A DNA stretch of 64,000 nt from Streptomyces sp. NBC_00223 (GCF_036199905.1 NZ_CP108109.1:5765501-5829500); one strand, 5' to 3'; shown: positions 16,843-25,598, counted from the first letter of the stretch. Notes: generated from the letters alone by a model not told the origin. Translations and numbers: made by a program.

Positions 16843-17016
16843 AAGTTAACCGATTAACTTGAGTGGGTGCGGGTGTGTGGTGGAGGTGAGTCGTGTGGAA
16901 ACCGTTGACCACTGAACCGGATCAGTGCTTCCATCGACGCACGGCAGCGGTGGGGAATCCGGGCAGGGGCCAGGCGACAGTCTTGCGACAACGTTGTCAT
17001 GCCCCTGCCCGGATTC
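16843..17016 (+). promoter_or_regulatory. Layered operator region of the beta-mannanase gene
   Basis: Four symmetrical elements lie within 175 bases. First, AAGTTAA-CCGA-TTAACTT (16843-16860). Second, CACTGA-ACCGGA-TCAGTG (16910-16927), directly after a -35-like TTGACC at 16905. Third, GACAACGTTGTC (16987-16998), a perfect 12-base LacI-type operator. Fourth, a 16-base perfect inverted repeat (16955-16970 with 17001-17016) that places the LacI-type site inside its loop. The symmetries are seen directly. Sugar-responsive LacI-family control is inferred. Confidence 0.6.
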
Positions 17017-17065
17017 TGCCGCGCCGTGTTCCGGTTCCTCCCCCCACGCGAAGGGAACCCGCAGC

Positions 17066-17833
17066 ATGAAACGTCTGCTCATGTTCGCGATGTCCGCACT
17101 GCTCGCCTTCATCGGTGCCGCCCTGGTGCACGCCCCGACGGCCAGCGCGGCGAACGCGCCGAACGGCTACCCGTACTGTGCGAACGGCAGCGCCAGTGAC
17201 CCCGACGGGGACGGCTGGGGCTGGGAGAACAACCAGTCCTGCGTCGTACGCGGCGGCCGCGCGGACACCGGCTCCAGTACGGGTGGCTCCAACTCCGGTG
17301 GCACGACCGGTGGTTCGGGCGGCACCACGGCATGTCCCTCCGGCGCGACCTGCGGCTCGTACACCGTCAGCGGCCTCGGCTCCCGCAAGCAGCAGGTGCG
17401 CAACGCGGGCGGCAACTCGCTCGACCTCGCCGTCGCCATGCTGGAGACCGACACCATGAACAGCAACTACGCCTACGGCGACAACAAGACCGGCGACGCC
17501 GCCAACTTCGGCATCTTCAAGCAGAACTGGATGATGCTGCGGGCCGCGTGCAGCCAGTTCTCCGGTCAGAGCGCGAGCCAGTGGAACAACGGCGCCGCCC
17601 TCAACAGCAACCTCAGCTCGGACGTCAACTGCCTCCACCAGAGCCAGAACCACTACGGCATCAACACCTGGTTCGCCGGTCACCGCAACGGCTCCTCGGG
17701 CCTGAGCAACCCGAACACGACCGACATCAACAACTACAAGAACGCCGTCTACTGGATTCAGACCCAGATCAACAACAACTCCGCCAACCTCACGAACGAC
17801 ACCCGCTTCTGGGTGCAGGTCCCGGCGATCTGA
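17066..17833 (+). CDS. Secreted CBM10-GH134 endo-beta-1,4-mannanase
   Basis: A 255-residue preprotein. The signal peptide (1-29, TASAAN) is followed by a CBM10 module (about 31-63: NGYPYCANGSASDPDGDGWG, then WENNQSC). A Ser/Gly/Thr linker (68-90) leads to a small catalytic domain. The catalytic region resembles GH134, a lysozyme-fold inverting mannanase family. MLETDT supplies Glu127 and YGDNKTGD supplies Asp139, twelve residues apart, matching the known acid/base spacing of GH134. The CBM10 plus GH134 arrangement is known from Streptomyces. It would hydrolyse mannan outside the cell. A GAAGGGA ribosome site precedes the ATG at 17066. Annotation pipelines may label it only carbohydrate-binding protein. 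Confidence 0.82.
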   Translation: MKRLLMFAMSALLAFIGAALVHAPTASAANAPNGYPYCANGSASDPDGDGWGWENNQSCVVRGGRADTGSSTGGSNSGGTTGGSGGTTACPSGATCGSYTVSGLGSRKQQVRNAGGNSLDLAVAMLETDTMNSNYAYGDNKTGDAANFGIFKQNWMMLRAACSQFSGQSASQWNNGAALNSNLSSDVNCLHQSQNHYGINTWFAGHRNGSSGLSNPNTTDINNYKNAVYWIQTQINNNSANLTNDTRFWVQVPAI

Positions 17834-18031
17834 CGCCACGTCATCTCGACCGAAGGTGGCCCCGCCGTCCGCCGCGCGGGGCCACCCGTACCCGCGGATC
17901 AGCCGTGACCGATGTGTGCGGGTGGTTGACGGTCGGGAGGGGCGGGCGGAGACTGCCAGACGCTGTTCGCAGAAGATCCTCCGCGTCTCCTCGGTCCCGC
18001 CCGCATCCGCACCCCCATGGGAGAACCCCGT

Positions 18032-21000
18032 ATGCGCATGGCCCGCCTCGCGGTCGCCGCGGCCGCAGCCGCCGCTCTGGCCGTACCCCTGGCAGTTCCG
18101 GCAGCCGCCGGAATCGTTTCCGGAAGTCCCGGCGGCGACGGCGGCGGCTCCGCCGCCCGGCCCTGGCTCAACACCCGACTGCCGCTGGAGAAACGGGTCG
18201 ACCTGCTGCTCAAGCAGCTGACCAACCCCGAGAAGGCGTCGCTCATGACGTCGGTGGACCGGCCCAGCGGCTCGCACGCCACCGGCTGGATACCCGGGAT
18301 CGACCGGCTCGGCGTACCGGGGCTGGCCTTCACCGACGGACCCGGCGGCGTACGGGACGGCGAGCCCGCCACCGCACTGCCCTCGCCGGTCTCGCTGGCC
18401 GCGTCCTTCGACACCGAACTCGCCCGCCGCTACGGCACGGTGCTGGGCACCGAGGCCAGGTCCCGCGGCTACCAGGTCGTCTACGGCCCCATGGTGAACA
18501 TCGTGCGCACCCCGCTGGGCGGCCGCGACTTCGAGACGCTCGGCGAGGACCCGGCGCTGGCCGGGGAGATCGGCGCCTCGGAGATCAGGGGCATCCAGGC
18601 CCAGGGAGTCGCCGCGCAGGTCAAGCACTACGCGGGCAACAACCAGGAGAACGCCCGGATGACGTCCAGTTCGGACATCGACGAGCGGACCCTGCACGAG
18701 ATCTATCTGCCCGCCTTCGAGGCCGCGGTCAAGGACGCCGGCGTGTGGTCCGTGATGTGCGCGTACAACAAGGTCAACGGCACCTACGCGTGCGAGAACG
18801 CGCAGATCCTGCGGGACGTGCTCATCGACACCTGGAAGTTCGACGGAGTGGTCGACACCGACTACCCCGCCAACCACAGCACGGTCGCCTCCGCGCTGGC
18901 GGGCCTCGACCAGGAGTTCAGCGGCACGACGTACTTCCAGCAACTCCCTGCCGCGGTCGCCGCCGGACAGGTCCCGCAGTCCGTACTGGACGACGCGGCC
19001 CGCCGTATCCTCCGACTGGAGTTCCGCACCGGCCAGTTCGACCCGAGGACCGCGCACACCGCCGACTACGGCAAGGACAGCGCCTTCGCCCGCGAGGCGG
19101 CCGAGGACGGCAGCGTCCTGCTCAAGAACGACAGGTCGCTGCTCCCGCTCGACACCAAGAAGCTGACCTCGGTCGCCGTCATCGGCCCCAACGCCGACAC
19201 GGCCGTGACCGGCGGCGGGGGCAGCTCCGCCGTCACCCCGTACACGACGGTCGACCCGGTGGCGGGGCTCAGGGCCCGGCTGGGCGGCAAGGTCGCCGTC
19301 ACCTCGGTCAAGGCCGGTCAGGGCAGCGGCTTCCCGGCGATCCCGGCCTCCGCGCTGAGCGGTCTCAAGGGCGAGTACTTCGCCAACAAGACGCTCTCCG
19401 GCACCCCCGCGCTCACCCGTGACGACCCGGACATCGACTTCGACTGGGTGCTCGGCTCCCCGGACCCGAGCATCCCCGTGGACGGCTTCTCGGCGCGCTG
19501 GACCGGTACGGTCACCGCCCCGGCCACGGCCGCCTACACCTTCTCCGCGACCAGTGACGACGGCAGCCGGATCTACCTCGACGACAAGCTGATCGTCGAC
19601 AACTGGTCCGACCACGCCGCCTCGACGGTCAAGAGCACCCCGGTCCAGCTGACCGCAGGCCAACCGCACGCCCTGCGGGTGGAGTTCTACGACAACGCGC
19701 AGAACGCCTCGGTCAGCGTGGGCTGGACCGCCCCGGGCGTGCCCGACCCGAGCCTGACGGCGGCCGCCGAGGCCGCGGCCAAGGCCGATGTCGCGGTCGT
19801 CGTGGTGGGCGACTCGTCGAGCGAGGGCTCGGACCGTACGACGCTGGCGCTGCCGGGCAACGAGGACGCCCTGATCGGCGCGGTCGCCGCGGCCAACCCC
19901 CGGACCGTCGTCGTGGTCCGCGCGGGGGCCCCCGTGCTCATGCCGTGGCTCTCCCAGGTCCCCGCGGTGCTCGACATGTGGTACCCGGGCCAGGAGGACG
20001 GCAACGCGCTCGCCGCCCTGCTCACCGGGGACGCGGAACCGGGCGGCCGGCTGCCGGTCAGCTTCCCCGCGAGCGACACCCAGACCGCGACCGCGGCTGC
20101 CCCCGGCCGCTACCCGGCCGTGAACGGCGTCTACGACTACAGCGAGGGCCTGGACGTCGGCTACCGCTGGTACGACCAGGAGGGGCAGACCCCGCTGTTC
20201 CCCTTCGGCTACGGCCTGTCGTACACCACCTTCCGGCAGTCCCACCTCAAGGTGAGCCCGGAGCGGATCGACGCGACCACTCGCGGAAGCGCCAAGGTCA
20301 CCGTGTCGGTCGACGTGACCAACACCGGCCGGCGCACCGGCACGGACGTGGTGCAGGTCTACCTCGGCCACCCGGCCGGCTCGGGCGAACCGCCCAAGGC
20401 GCTCAAGGCGTTCGCCAAGGTGGAGTTGGCCCCCGGCCGCACCAGGACCGTACGGCTCACCCTGACCCAGGACGACCTGCGGGTGTGGGACACCGACGCC
20501 CACGACTGGACGGTCCTCAAGGGCCGTTACCCCGTCTATGTCGGCCGGTCGGCCGCCGACACCGCGCTCGCCGGGTCGGTGACCGTGACGAAGACGGTCG
20601 GCGCGCAGTACGTCGCCCTGTCCGCCGCGGCGACCACGGACGCGGGCACGACCCAGACCGTGAAGACCACCTTCACCAACACCGGCGACCACACCGTCAC
20701 CGGGCTGCGGCTCGGGCTGACCGTGCCCAAGGGCTGGACGGCGGCGCCCGCGCCGGGGAGCAGGACCACCGTCACGAGCGTCAAGGCGCACACGTCGGTC
20801 GGCGCGTCGTGGACCGTCAAGGCCCCCGCGTCCGCCCCGGCGGGCGACGCCACGCTGACCGCGCGGGCGGACTACGTCCTCGACGGGCGGCAGAGCCGTA
20901 CCGCCGACGCGACGACCACCGTGCCGTACGCGACCACGGCGGCCGCGTACAACAACACGGGCATCAGCGCCGACAGCGACCCGTCCACCGGGAAGCTGGA

Positions 21001-21475
21001 CCCGGGCGGCTACAGCCTGTCCGCGACGCAGCTCGCGGCGGTCGGCTACACCCCGGGCGCCACGGTGACCGCGAACGGGCTGCCGTACCTCTGGCCCGAC
21101 ACCCGGCCCGGCGACCCGGACAACATCGCGGCCGCAGGGCAGGTGATCCGCGTCCATGGGCAGGGCTCCCGGCTCGGGCTGCTGGGCACGGGCATCGGGG
21201 CCGCGCAGTCGGGGACCGTCACGGTGACGTACACCGACGGCACCACCGCGCGGCTCACGGTCGACCTGCCCGACTGGTACAGCAACAAGGCCAGCGGCAA
21301 CGCCCAGTTGGCGGTCACCACCGCCAACTGGAACCGTCCGCCCGGTGACACGCTCGGCAACCACGCCGTCAGCCTCTACACCACCGGCGGCGCGCTCGAC
21401 CCGACCAGGACGGTCGCCACGGTGACGCTGCCGGTCAACAGCGGGTTCCACGTGTTCGCGCTGTCCGTGGGCTGA
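18032..21475 (+). CDS. Secreted multidomain GH3 beta-glucosidase-like enzyme with PA14 domain
   Basis: A 1147-residue secreted protein: signal peptide, GH3 N-domain, GH3 C-domain and extra modules. TDGPGGVRDG, GRDFETLGEDP, KHYAGNNQE and DGVVDTDYPANHS (nucleophile Asp near residue 278) define GH3. The C-domain is interrupted at about 446-570 by a PA14 domain (GEYFANKTLSGTPALTRDDP start, then TFSATSDDGSRIYLDD), which commonly restricts substrate choice. A fibronectin-III-like domain, an NPCBM-associated-type domain (AGTTQTVKTTFTNTGDHTV) and a C-terminal 150-residue beta-rich domain follow. The ATG at 18032 is preferred over one 15 bases upstream because GGGAG lies eight bases before it. It probably acts on xylo- or manno-oligosaccharides with its neighbours. 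Confidence 0.9.
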   Translation: MRMARLAVAAAAAAALAVPLAVPAAAGIVSGSPGGDGGGSAARPWLNTRLPLEKRVDLLLKQLTNPEKASLMTSVDRPSGSHATGWIPGIDRLGVPGLAFTDGPGGVRDGEPATALPSPVSLAASFDTELARRYGTVLGTEARSRGYQVVYGPMVNIVRTPLGGRDFETLGEDPALAGEIGASEIRGIQAQGVAAQVKHYAGNNQENARMTSSSDIDERTLHEIYLPAFEAAVKDAGVWSVMCAYNKVNGTYACENAQILRDVLIDTWKFDGVVDTDYPANHSTVASALAGLDQEFSGTTYFQQLPAAVAAGQVPQSVLDDAARRILRLEFRTGQFDPRTAHTADYGKDSAFAREAAEDGSVLLKNDRSLLPLDTKKLTSVAVIGPNADTAVTGGGGSSAVTPYTTVDPVAGLRARLGGKVAVTSVKAGQGSGFPAIPASALSGLKGEYFANKTLSGTPALTRDDPDIDFDWVLGSPDPSIPVDGFSARWTGTVTAPATAAYTFSATSDDGSRIYLDDKLIVDNWSDHAASTVKSTPVQLTAGQPHALRVEFYDNAQNASVSVGWTAPGVPDPSLTAAAEAAAKADVAVVVVGDSSSEGSDRTTLALPGNEDALIGAVAAANPRTVVVVRAGAPVLMPWLSQVPAVLDMWYPGQEDGNALAALLTGDAEPGGRLPVSFPASDTQTATAAAPGRYPAVNGVYDYSEGLDVGYRWYDQEGQTPLFPFGYGLSYTTFRQSHLKVSPERIDATTRGSAKVTVSVDVTNTGRRTGTDVVQVYLGHPAGSGEPPKALKAFAKVELAPGRTRTVRLTLTQDDLRVWDTDAHDWTVLKGRYPVYVGRSAADTALAGSVTVTKTVGAQYVALSAAATTDAGTTQTVKTTFTNTGDHTVTGLRLGLTVPKGWTAAPAPGSRTTVTSVKAHTSVGASWTVKAPASAPAGDATLTARADYVLDGRQSRTADATTTVPYATTAAAYNNTGISADSDPSTGKLDPGGYSLSATQLAAVGYTPGATVTANGLPYLWPDTRPGDPDNIAAAGQVIRVHGQGSRLGLLGTGIGAAQSGTVTVTYTDGTTARLTVDLPDWYSNKASGNAQLAVTTANWNRPPGDTLGNHAVSLYTTGGALDPTRTVATVTLPVNSGFHVFALSVG

Positions 21476-21494
21476 GCGCCCGTACACCCCCAGG

Positions 21495-21537
21495 GGGCCG
21501 CCGCCGTTCCCGCCTCGCGCGGGAGCGGCGGCGGCCC
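21495..21537. terminator. Strong bidirectional terminator
   Basis: A hairpin with about 20 base pairs: GGGCCGCCGCCG (21495-21506) pairs with 21526-21537 and TTCCCGC continues inward against GCGGGAG, leaving a five-base loop. It separates the plus-strand GH3 gene from the convergent AfsA-like gene. Confidence 0.8.
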
Positions 21538-21559
21538 TTCCGTGTCTTCCGGGGAGCGC

Positions 21560-22486
21560 TCAGGCGGCGGGGTTCACGACGGTCGCGGTCACGACGTCCG
21601 TGCCGAACTGCCCGGCGGCGACCCGGGTGACGTGGTGGGTCCGGTCGGTGTCCGGGTGGCGGGCCGCGGTGATCCAGGCGGGCGTGTCGAGTTCGGTGAA
21701 GCGGGCGAAGGCGCACTCGATACGGGTCGGGGCCGCGGCCGCGCCGGTGAAGGCGTGCGCGGCCTGCCGGGCGGCTTCGAGCAGCAGCATCCCGGGCACG
21801 TGGTCGACCGGGTGGTCGAAGAGCACCGGGTGGGCGGTGTCGCAGCGCAGCTGCCAGCGCCGGTGCACGGGGGTGGGGGCCAGCACCACGTCGTCGGGCC
21901 GGGCGCGGGCGACGAGTACGGGCGCGAGCGGCAGCGGGACCGGGAGCGCGCGCTCCAGCGCCGGGCCGAGATCGGCGTAGGGGCCGCGCAGCCGCCGGTA
22001 GACGGTGGGGGAGTGGCTGGTGAAGCGGGTGTGCGCGGTGGCCAGACGCTGTTCGGACCCGTCGAGTACGCGGACGGCCTCGGCGTGCAGGGCGGCGGAG
22101 CGCAGTACGCCGCCGGTGCGCCTGACGTCCCGGCAGACGATCCGCAGCCGCAGTACGGCCGGCCGGCCGTCGGCGGCCAGCGCCGCGGGGTGGGTGGTGA
22201 GGGACAGCCGGTCCCAGATCTGCCGGTGGTCGAGGGGGACGCCGTAGGCGGCGTGGGAGAGCAGCAGGATGCACTGGCGTACGGTCTCGGCGACCAGCAA
22301 CGGGTCGTGCGCGCCACGGCGGTTGACGTAGTAGGCGTGCTCGGCGGGCCACCGGGCGGTCACGGTGAAGGTGTCCTCGCCGAGCGGGCACCAGCCGGTG
22401 AGAAGAATCTCACCCGGGGCGGCCTTGTGGGTGTGCCCGGCCGCGACGGGGAGGGCGGCGGGAAGGTCAGGAGCGAAGAGAGCCAT
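21560..22486 (-). CDS. AfsA-family gamma-butyrolactone synthase
   Basis: A 308-residue protein with two hotdog half-domains typical of AfsA/ScbA. Landmarks are ILLTGWCPLGEDTFTVTARW, then YVNRRGAHDPLLVAETVRQ, HAAYGVPLDHR and, in the second half, LFDHPVDHVPGMLLLEAARQ. Family members condense a beta-ketoacyl-ACP with dihydroxyacetone phosphate to start gamma-butyrolactone signal synthesis. It is divergent from the receptor gene, with a 247-base shared region holding two copies of the locus motif. The start ATG at 22486 has a GAAGAGAG-type purine stretch nearby. Function is well supported by family and context; the exact signal is unknown. Confidence 0.9.
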   Translation of the reverse strand: MALFAPDLPAALPVAAGHTHKAAPGEILLTGWCPLGEDTFTVTARWPAEHAYYVNRRGAHDPLLVAETVRQCILLLSHAAYGVPLDHRQIWDRLSLTTHPAALAADGRPAVLRLRIVCRDVRRTGGVLRSAALHAEAVRVLDGSEQRLATAHTRFTSHSPTVYRRLRGPYADLGPALERALPVPLPLAPVLVARARPDDVVLAPTPVHRRWQLRCDTAHPVLFDHPVDHVPGMLLLEAARQAAHAFTGAAAAPTRIECAFARFTELDTPAWITAARHPDTDRTHHVTRVAAGQFGTDVVTATVVNPAA

Positions 22487-22584
22487 ATGAGTGTCTCCGT
22501 AAGACGTCGTGGGATGACGCGCAAGGGGACGTGCTCAGTGCGGTGGCGACCCGGGTGCTGCGACCTGGCCAGAACCCGGCCCTC

Positions 22585-22612
22585 ATAAAATAGAGAGTGT
22601 TCGTTTTTTTTG
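22585..22612. promoter_or_regulatory. ARE-like receptor site 1 (upstream of the afsA homologue)
   Basis: The core ATAGAGAGTGTTC followed by a run of eight T lies about 100 bases before the AfsA-like start. It shares the pattern ATAGAGAGNGTTC plus T-tract with four other sites in the locus, which makes it the probable binding site of the butyrolactone receptor (inference). Confidence 0.65.
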
Positions 22613-22675
22613 TAAAGCGTCAAGACCGCGCCGTCGGCCGGTTCCGTGCGGTCCCTGGCGTGATGAGGCCGGATC

Positions 22676-22705
22676 AATAGAGTAGAGAGGGTTCTGTTTG
22701 GTTTT
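22676..22705. promoter_or_regulatory. ARE-like receptor site 2 (upstream of the receptor gene)
   Basis: AGTAGAGAGGGTTCTGTTTG (22681-22700) lies 30-50 bases before the receptor ATG and repeats the site-1 pattern. This is typical of autoregulation by ArpA/ScbR proteins. Confidence 0.6.
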
Positions 22706-22733
22706 GGTTTCCGGGGAGAGTCGGAGAGGCTGG

Positions 22734-23357
22734 ATGGCGCGGCGGCAGGAGCGTGCGATCAAGACGCGGGCGGCGATCGTTCGTGCGGCGGCTGAGGTGT
22801 TCGACGAGTGCGGGTTCGCGGGAGCCAGCATCAGCAAGATCATTCAGCGGGCGGGCACGACGATGGGCGCGATGTACTTCCACTTCCCGTCCAAGGAAGC
22901 CCTCGCCCAGGCCGTCATGGCGGACCAGGCGGCCGACATGATCTTCGAGCCCGGCCGCGACGGCCTCCAGCGGCTGGTGGAGATCTCGATGGACGTGGCC
23001 CACCAGCTGCGCACCGACGTTTTACTGCGAGCAGGGGTACGTCTCGCGGTGGAGCAGGGCGCCTTCGGCATGCAGGACGGCACGGCCTACCAGTGGTGGA
23101 TCGACCGCTTCACCGAGCAGTTGACGGCCGCGCGCGAACAGGGCGACCTGCTGCCGCAGGTGGACGAGGCGGCCTGCGCCCGGATGCTGGTCGGCGCCTA
23201 CAGCGGTACGCAGTTGCTCTCGCAGATCATGACCGGGCGGGAGGACCTGCCCGAACAGGTCGCCGCGCTCTGGCGGTTCGTACTGCCCGGAATAGCGGAA
23301 CCCGAGGCGATCTCCCGCCTCGACCTGGAGACCGCGGGACCCAAGGCGACCACATGA
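22734..23357 (+). CDS. Gamma-butyrolactone receptor, TetR family (ArpA/ScbR type)
   Basis: A 207-residue repressor. The N-terminal helix-turn-helix reads RAAIVRAAAEVFDECGFAGA, then SISKIIQRAGTTMGAMYFHFPSKEALA, the form typical of butyrolactone receptors. WWIDRFTEQL in the ligand domain contains the conserved Trp region. The ATG at 22734 is set by GGAGAG upstream. Codon 97 is TTA (23022-23024), so translation should depend on the bldA tRNA. It is divergent from the AfsA homologue and is followed after 76 bases by an epimerase gene on the same strand. It should repress this locus and possibly downstream antibiotic regulators until the signal binds. Confidence 0.9.
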   Translation: MARRQERAIKTRAAIVRAAAEVFDECGFAGASISKIIQRAGTTMGAMYFHFPSKEALAQAVMADQAADMIFEPGRDGLQRLVEISMDVAHQLRTDVLLRAGVRLAVEQGAFGMQDGTAYQWWIDRFTEQLTAAREQGDLLPQVDEAACARMLVGAYSGTQLLSQIMTGREDLPEQVAALWRFVLPGIAEPEAISRLDLETAGPKATT

Positions 23358-23433
23358 GCGGGGGCCGGACCGTGACCGGCGTGAGCGAACGCCGGACGGG
23401 GACCGGGACGGCTACGCGCCCGGTGGTGGCGGA

Positions 23434-24408
23434 GTGAGCGCGCGTCCGGTGGTGCTGACGGGCGCGACCGGCTTCGTCGGCTCGGCGGTGCTGCGCGAGC
23501 TGACCGCCCGGCCGGAGCTGCGGGTACGGGTGGTGGGCCGTACCGAACCGCCCGCCCAACAGGGCGCCGCGCCCGTGGAGTTCGTACCCGCCGACCTGGC
23601 CGAGCCCGGTTCGCTGGCCGGGGTGTGCGCGGGCGCGGACGTCGTCGTGCACGCGGCCACGTACATCGGCCCTGACGAGGAGCGCTGCCGGACGGTCAAT
23701 CAGCTCGGCAGCGCCCGGCTGGTCCGCGAGGCCGCCGAGGCGGGCGTCGGGCGGCTGGTGCTGCTCTCCACGGCGGCGGTCTACGGCGAGGGGCCGCACC
23801 GCGGTATCGAGGTGGACGAGGTGGCGCCCGCGCCCGTGTCGGCGGTCAGCCGCAGCCGGCTGGCGGCCGAGGGGGAGTTCCGCGCGGCGGGCGGCACCGT
23901 GCTGCGGCCGGGGCTGGTCCTCGGGCGCGGGGACCGGTGGGTAGTCCCGGCGCTGGCCGAGCTGGTCGCGCGGGTCCCCGCGCGCTGGGAGGGCGGCGCC
24001 GGGCTGCACTCGGTGGTGGCCGTCGACGACCTGGCCCGGCTGATCGCGGCCGTCGCCACCTCCGCCGAGCCGGTCGCCGGGGTGCACCACGCGAGCCACC
24101 CCGTACCGGTGAGCACCGGCGACCTGCTCGACGTGCTTGCGGCGCACGGGGTGCTCCCGCCCACGGAGGGGGACCTGCCCACGGAGGGGGACCTGCCGTG
24201 GGACCGGTGTCTGGAGCAACTGCGCGCCAATCCGGGCGTGGTGAGCGAGCGTCAGTTCTCGCTCCTGGCCCGCGACCACTGGTACCGCAGCGAGGACGTG
24301 TGGCGGGCCGCGCGGTGCGACCCGGGACCCTCCGCGCTGCGGCGGGTGGCGGAAGCGGCCGACTGGTACCGGGAGTTCGTCCACGGCCGCGCGGGCGACG
24401 ACGACTGA
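23434..24408 (+). CDS. NAD-dependent epimerase/dehydratase, probable butyrolactone pathway enzyme
   Basis: A 324-residue extended-SDR protein. TGATGFVGSAVLREL at about residues 9-23 is the NAD-binding loop, and LLSTAAVYGEG is the catalytic Ser region. The expected YxxxK lacks its Tyr: SAVSRSRLAAEG stands at that place, so activity may be atypical. Homologues sit beside afsA genes in other Streptomyces (jadW2/scbB-like positions) and act in signal maturation. A perfect tandem duplication of 18 bases (24160-24195) repeats the residues PTEGDL in frame. The GTG at 23434 is the likely start. The ribosome site is weak. Confidence 0.78.
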   Translation: MSARPVVLTGATGFVGSAVLRELTARPELRVRVVGRTEPPAQQGAAPVEFVPADLAEPGSLAGVCAGADVVVHAATYIGPDEERCRTVNQLGSARLVREAAEAGVGRLVLLSTAAVYGEGPHRGIEVDEVAPAPVSAVSRSRLAAEGEFRAAGGTVLRPGLVLGRGDRWVVPALAELVARVPARWEGGAGLHSVVAVDDLARLIAAVATSAEPVAGVHHASHPVPVSTGDLLDVLAAHGVLPPTEGDLPTEGDLPWDRCLEQLRANPGVVSERQFSLLARDHWYRSEDVWRAARCDPGPSALRRVAEAADWYREFVHGRAGDDD

Positions 24409-24477
24409 GGCGCCGCGTCGGCCGCCTGGGCAACGGCAGTCGAGGGAGGGGGCCGTCGGCGCGGCGGCCCGACACCC

Positions 24478-25095
24478 CTACGGCGTGGTGCTGTACGGGT
24501 GGACGGTGTGACCCCCCGCGCTCACCGCCGGCATCAGCAGATTCCACACGTCGCTCAGCGGCGGACCGTTCGACCCCTCCACCTGGTGCGGGCAGTCCAG
24601 CAGTTCGAAAGCGGCGATGAGCGCGCCGACCATCGCCAGCACGACGTCGGGCGTGGCGTGCGGATGCAACTCCTTGTCCGCGTGCGCCTGGTGCAGCAGC
24701 CCGCGGACCCGGGGCATCCACAGGTCGCTCAGATCGGCCTTGGTCGGCCGGTTCTCCCGGCCGAGGCGCACGGCGGCCCGTACGGTGTCCTGTTCGCGCA
24801 ACAGCCGGGACAGCGCGTGGGTGATGTTGACGACGGTCTGCAAGGGCGGTTCACCGCTCGCGTGGGCGTGCTCGACCGCGGCGCGCGCGGCCGTCGTGGC
24901 GTCCGCGTACACCGCGTCCGCCAGATCCACCTTGGCCGGGAAGTGAAAGGTCAGCGCCCCCATGGTGACCCCGGCCGCCTTGCTGATGCGGACGAGTGAG
25001 GTGCCCTGGTAGCCGTGGCAGGAGAACTCCGTGGCGGCCGCCTGCACAAGGCGGTGCCGGGTGCGCTCGGCTCGTTCCTGGCTCAGCGAAAGCAC
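24478..25095 (-). CDS. Second butyrolactone receptor-like TetR regulator
   Basis: A 205-residue TetR protein with RLVQAAATEFSCHGYQGTSL, then VRISKAAGVTMGALTFHFPAKVDLADAV, again in the ArpA-type subgroup. Such second copies (ScbR2/JadR2-like pseudo-receptors) often bind antibiotics rather than butyrolactones. Receptor site 3 (25251-25280) lies about 155 bases before its start. The GTG at 25095 is taken as the start, but the good AGGAGG overlaps it. A rare CTG at 25088 would have ideal spacing, so the exact N-terminus is uncertain. It converges with the epimerase gene. Confidence 0.85.
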   Translation of the reverse strand: MLSLSQERAERTRHRLVQAAATEFSCHGYQGTSLVRISKAAGVTMGALTFHFPAKVDLADAVYADATTAARAAVEHAHASGEPPLQTVVNITHALSRLLREQDTVRAAVRLGRENRPTKADLSDLWMPRVRGLLHQAHADKELHPHATPDVVLAMVGALIAAFELLDCPHQVEGSNGPPLSDVWNLLMPAVSAGGHTVHPYSTTP

Positions 25096-25250
25096 CTCCT
25101 CGCCACCGCGCGTATGCGGAAGAGGCGCCGAAGCGGCGGCCTCTCCCGCAGTGTCTCCGGGGTGTGGCGCAGATGTGACAAGACGCTCTGACCTTCCTGA
25201 CCGGCGGGCATGGTGGGACCAGGAGCGGGAACCGGAACCCGCTCGACCCT

Positions 25251-25280
25251 ATTAAACAAAGAGAGTGCTCGCTATTATTT
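25251..25280. promoter_or_regulatory. ARE-like receptor site 3
   Basis: ACAAAGAGAGTGCTCGCTAT followed by a T-rich end matches the locus motif, with AGAGAGTG-CTC at its centre. It lies in the promoter region of the minus-strand receptor-like gene. Confidence 0.6.
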
Positions 25281-25542
25281 AGCGCGATCCGATCGTTGTA
25301 CACAGTTGAGCTGAGGCGTTTCGCCGACTCTCCGCACGCGCGGGCGCGCGGACGGGTGCGAAACGGCGCTCCGGCCGTGAACCGGCGGTTTCGGGCGGGC
25401 AGTTGCTCCGGGAGCCCCCGGAGGTGCGCGCCGGGTGCTGGCCCGGGAGCGTATCCGAGCCGACTCGCGCGTGCGCACCCGGGTGTTCACCGCCGGCGCT
25501 CAGGGGCGGCGGCCCAGGTACGCGGGCGGTGAACACCGCGTT

Positions 25543-25598
25543 AAAAACATAGTGATCACTCTCTATCGGGTTCAAAAAAAAGAGAACGCTCTCTATGC
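25543..25598. promoter_or_regulatory. ARE-like receptor sites 4 and 5 (upstream of the XRE regulator)
   Basis: Both are on the complementary strand. Site 4 (25543-25566) has CATAGTGATCACTCTCTAT with a perfect AGTGATCACT palindrome. Site 5 (25571-25598) has AGAGAACGCTCTCTATG preceded by eight A. They end about 60 bases before the XRE start. Confidence 0.62.

Noticed and set aside
16997..21487. Very long minus-strand open frame of about 1500 codons
   Set aside because: It runs antisense to the GH134 and GH3 genes, is Arg/Gly/Val-rich without domains, and exists because high-GC codon bias removes stops from the opposite strand.
24409..24477. Terminator between epimerase and second receptor genes
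   Set aside because: Only an imperfect GCGCCGCG/CGCGGC pairing with a large loop was seen, too weak to list.
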